From NCBI GenBank assembly GCA_025353525.1, contig JANXOO010001431.1, forward strand, positions 1 through 5,042: a DNA stretch of 5,042 nt, written 5' to 3'. Shown piece after piece: positions 4,721-5,042 of this stretch (the first letter of the stretch is position 1; every line of letters starts with the position of its first letter). The stretch is from Schlesneria sp. (lineage in GTDB: Bacteria > Planctomycetota > Planctomycetia > Planctomycetales > Planctomycetaceae). The notes below the pieces were generated by a model, which was not told the origin of the DNA, searched no databases, and worked only from the letters and a program-made list of their open reading frames with translations. The translations under genes were made by a program, and so were the position numbers.

Positions 4721-5042
4721 ATGCCAAAACAGTCAAAACGAATTCGACATATTATAACGATTCTCGAAGCGACACCATCGGCCGATTTGCCGACAGCGGT
4801 CGGCGTTCTGCAGAAACTCGAAGGAGCACTTCCCGAGAAGATTCGCAAATGCCGATTCGATCAGACGGTGGCGATCTCGGTTCGTTTGGGTGTTGACCCC
4901 AAGCAGGCCGATCAGATCGTTCGCGGTTCGATCGTACTTCCACACGGGATTGGCAAGTCGCAAAGGGTTCTGGTTTTCACTCAAGGTGACAACGCCGGGA
5001 TTGCAACGACAGCCGGAGCTGACTTTGTGGGTGGAAAAGAAC
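4721..5042 (+). CDS. rplA: 50S ribosomal protein L1, N-terminal part (cut by window edge)
   Basis: L1 forms the mobile stalk at the ribosomal E site and in many bacteria represses translation of its own rplKA message. The visible 107 residues begin [17 protein letters not shown], similar to the MPKHGKRYRALLE start of Thermus L1. The signature follows: [20 protein letters not shown] (46-65), then [14 protein letters not shown] (66-79), and [10 protein letters not shown] at the end. Phe46 corresponds to Thermus Phe37, an rRNA contact. The segment [11 protein letters not shown] before it appears about eight residues longer than in Thermus. The ATG at 4721 gives the family N-terminus, but the upstream sequence (GCAGG at 4708-4712) is a weak ribosome binding site. 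The remaining half or more of the protein lies beyond the window. Confidence 0.95.
   Translation, partial: MPKQSKRIRHIITILEATPSADLPTAVGVLQKLEGALPEKIRKCRFDQTVAISVRLGVDPKQADQIVRGSIVLPHGIGKSQRVLVFTQGDNAGIATTAGADFVGGKE

Overview
The window is a core translation and transcription locus of a bacterium, most likely a member of the Planctomycetota. The lineage call is an inference. It rests on an EF-Tu whose switch I reads KTVT instead of the near-universal RGIT and is two residues longer, on a SecE with two extra N-terminal membrane segments, and on a tRNA-Trp gene between rpmG and secE. I recall the first trait from planctomycete EF-Tu proteins but could not search for it. Apart from one tRNA-Leu gene, every gene lies on the + strand.

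Layout. Positions 1-75 hold no gene, only an A-rich imperfect direct repeat that may be the edge of something outside the window. A tRNA-Leu(CAG) gene on the minus strand follows, with a good promoter and a hairpin terminator. It is divergent from a long + strand series that starts at a sigma70-like promoter (333-360). That series begins with tRNA-Thr(TGT), tRNA-Tyr(GTA), tRNA-Gly(TCC), tRNA-Thr(GGT) and tuf, the same order and anticodons as the E. coli thrU-tyrU-glyT-thrT-tufB operon. It continues with rpmG, tRNA-Trp(CCA), secE, nusG, rplK and the 5' part of rplA, which runs off the right edge. This matches the widespread tuf-secE-nusG-rplKAJL-rpoBC arrangement.

How the parts work together. 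The tRNAs and EF-Tu supply aminoacyl-tRNA delivery. L33, L11 and L1 are 50S proteins, and L11 and L1 build the two stalks that contact the factors and the E-site tRNA. NusG links RNA polymerase to downstream partners, and SecE is a subunit of the SecYEG export channel. The genes are compact but not packed. Spacers of about 65 to 190 bases separate many of them, and several hold hairpins or short repeats. The clearest is a terminator-like hairpin between rplK and rplA, two genes that are normally read together.

None of the six tRNA genes encodes the 3' CCA. No CRISPR array, complete insertion sequence, defence system or unknown protein family was seen. There is no gene-free stretch longer than 300 bases. 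The most notable items are details of core proteins (EF-Tu switch I, zinc-less L33, a three-span SecE, an L1 insertion) and of the spacers, not a new system.
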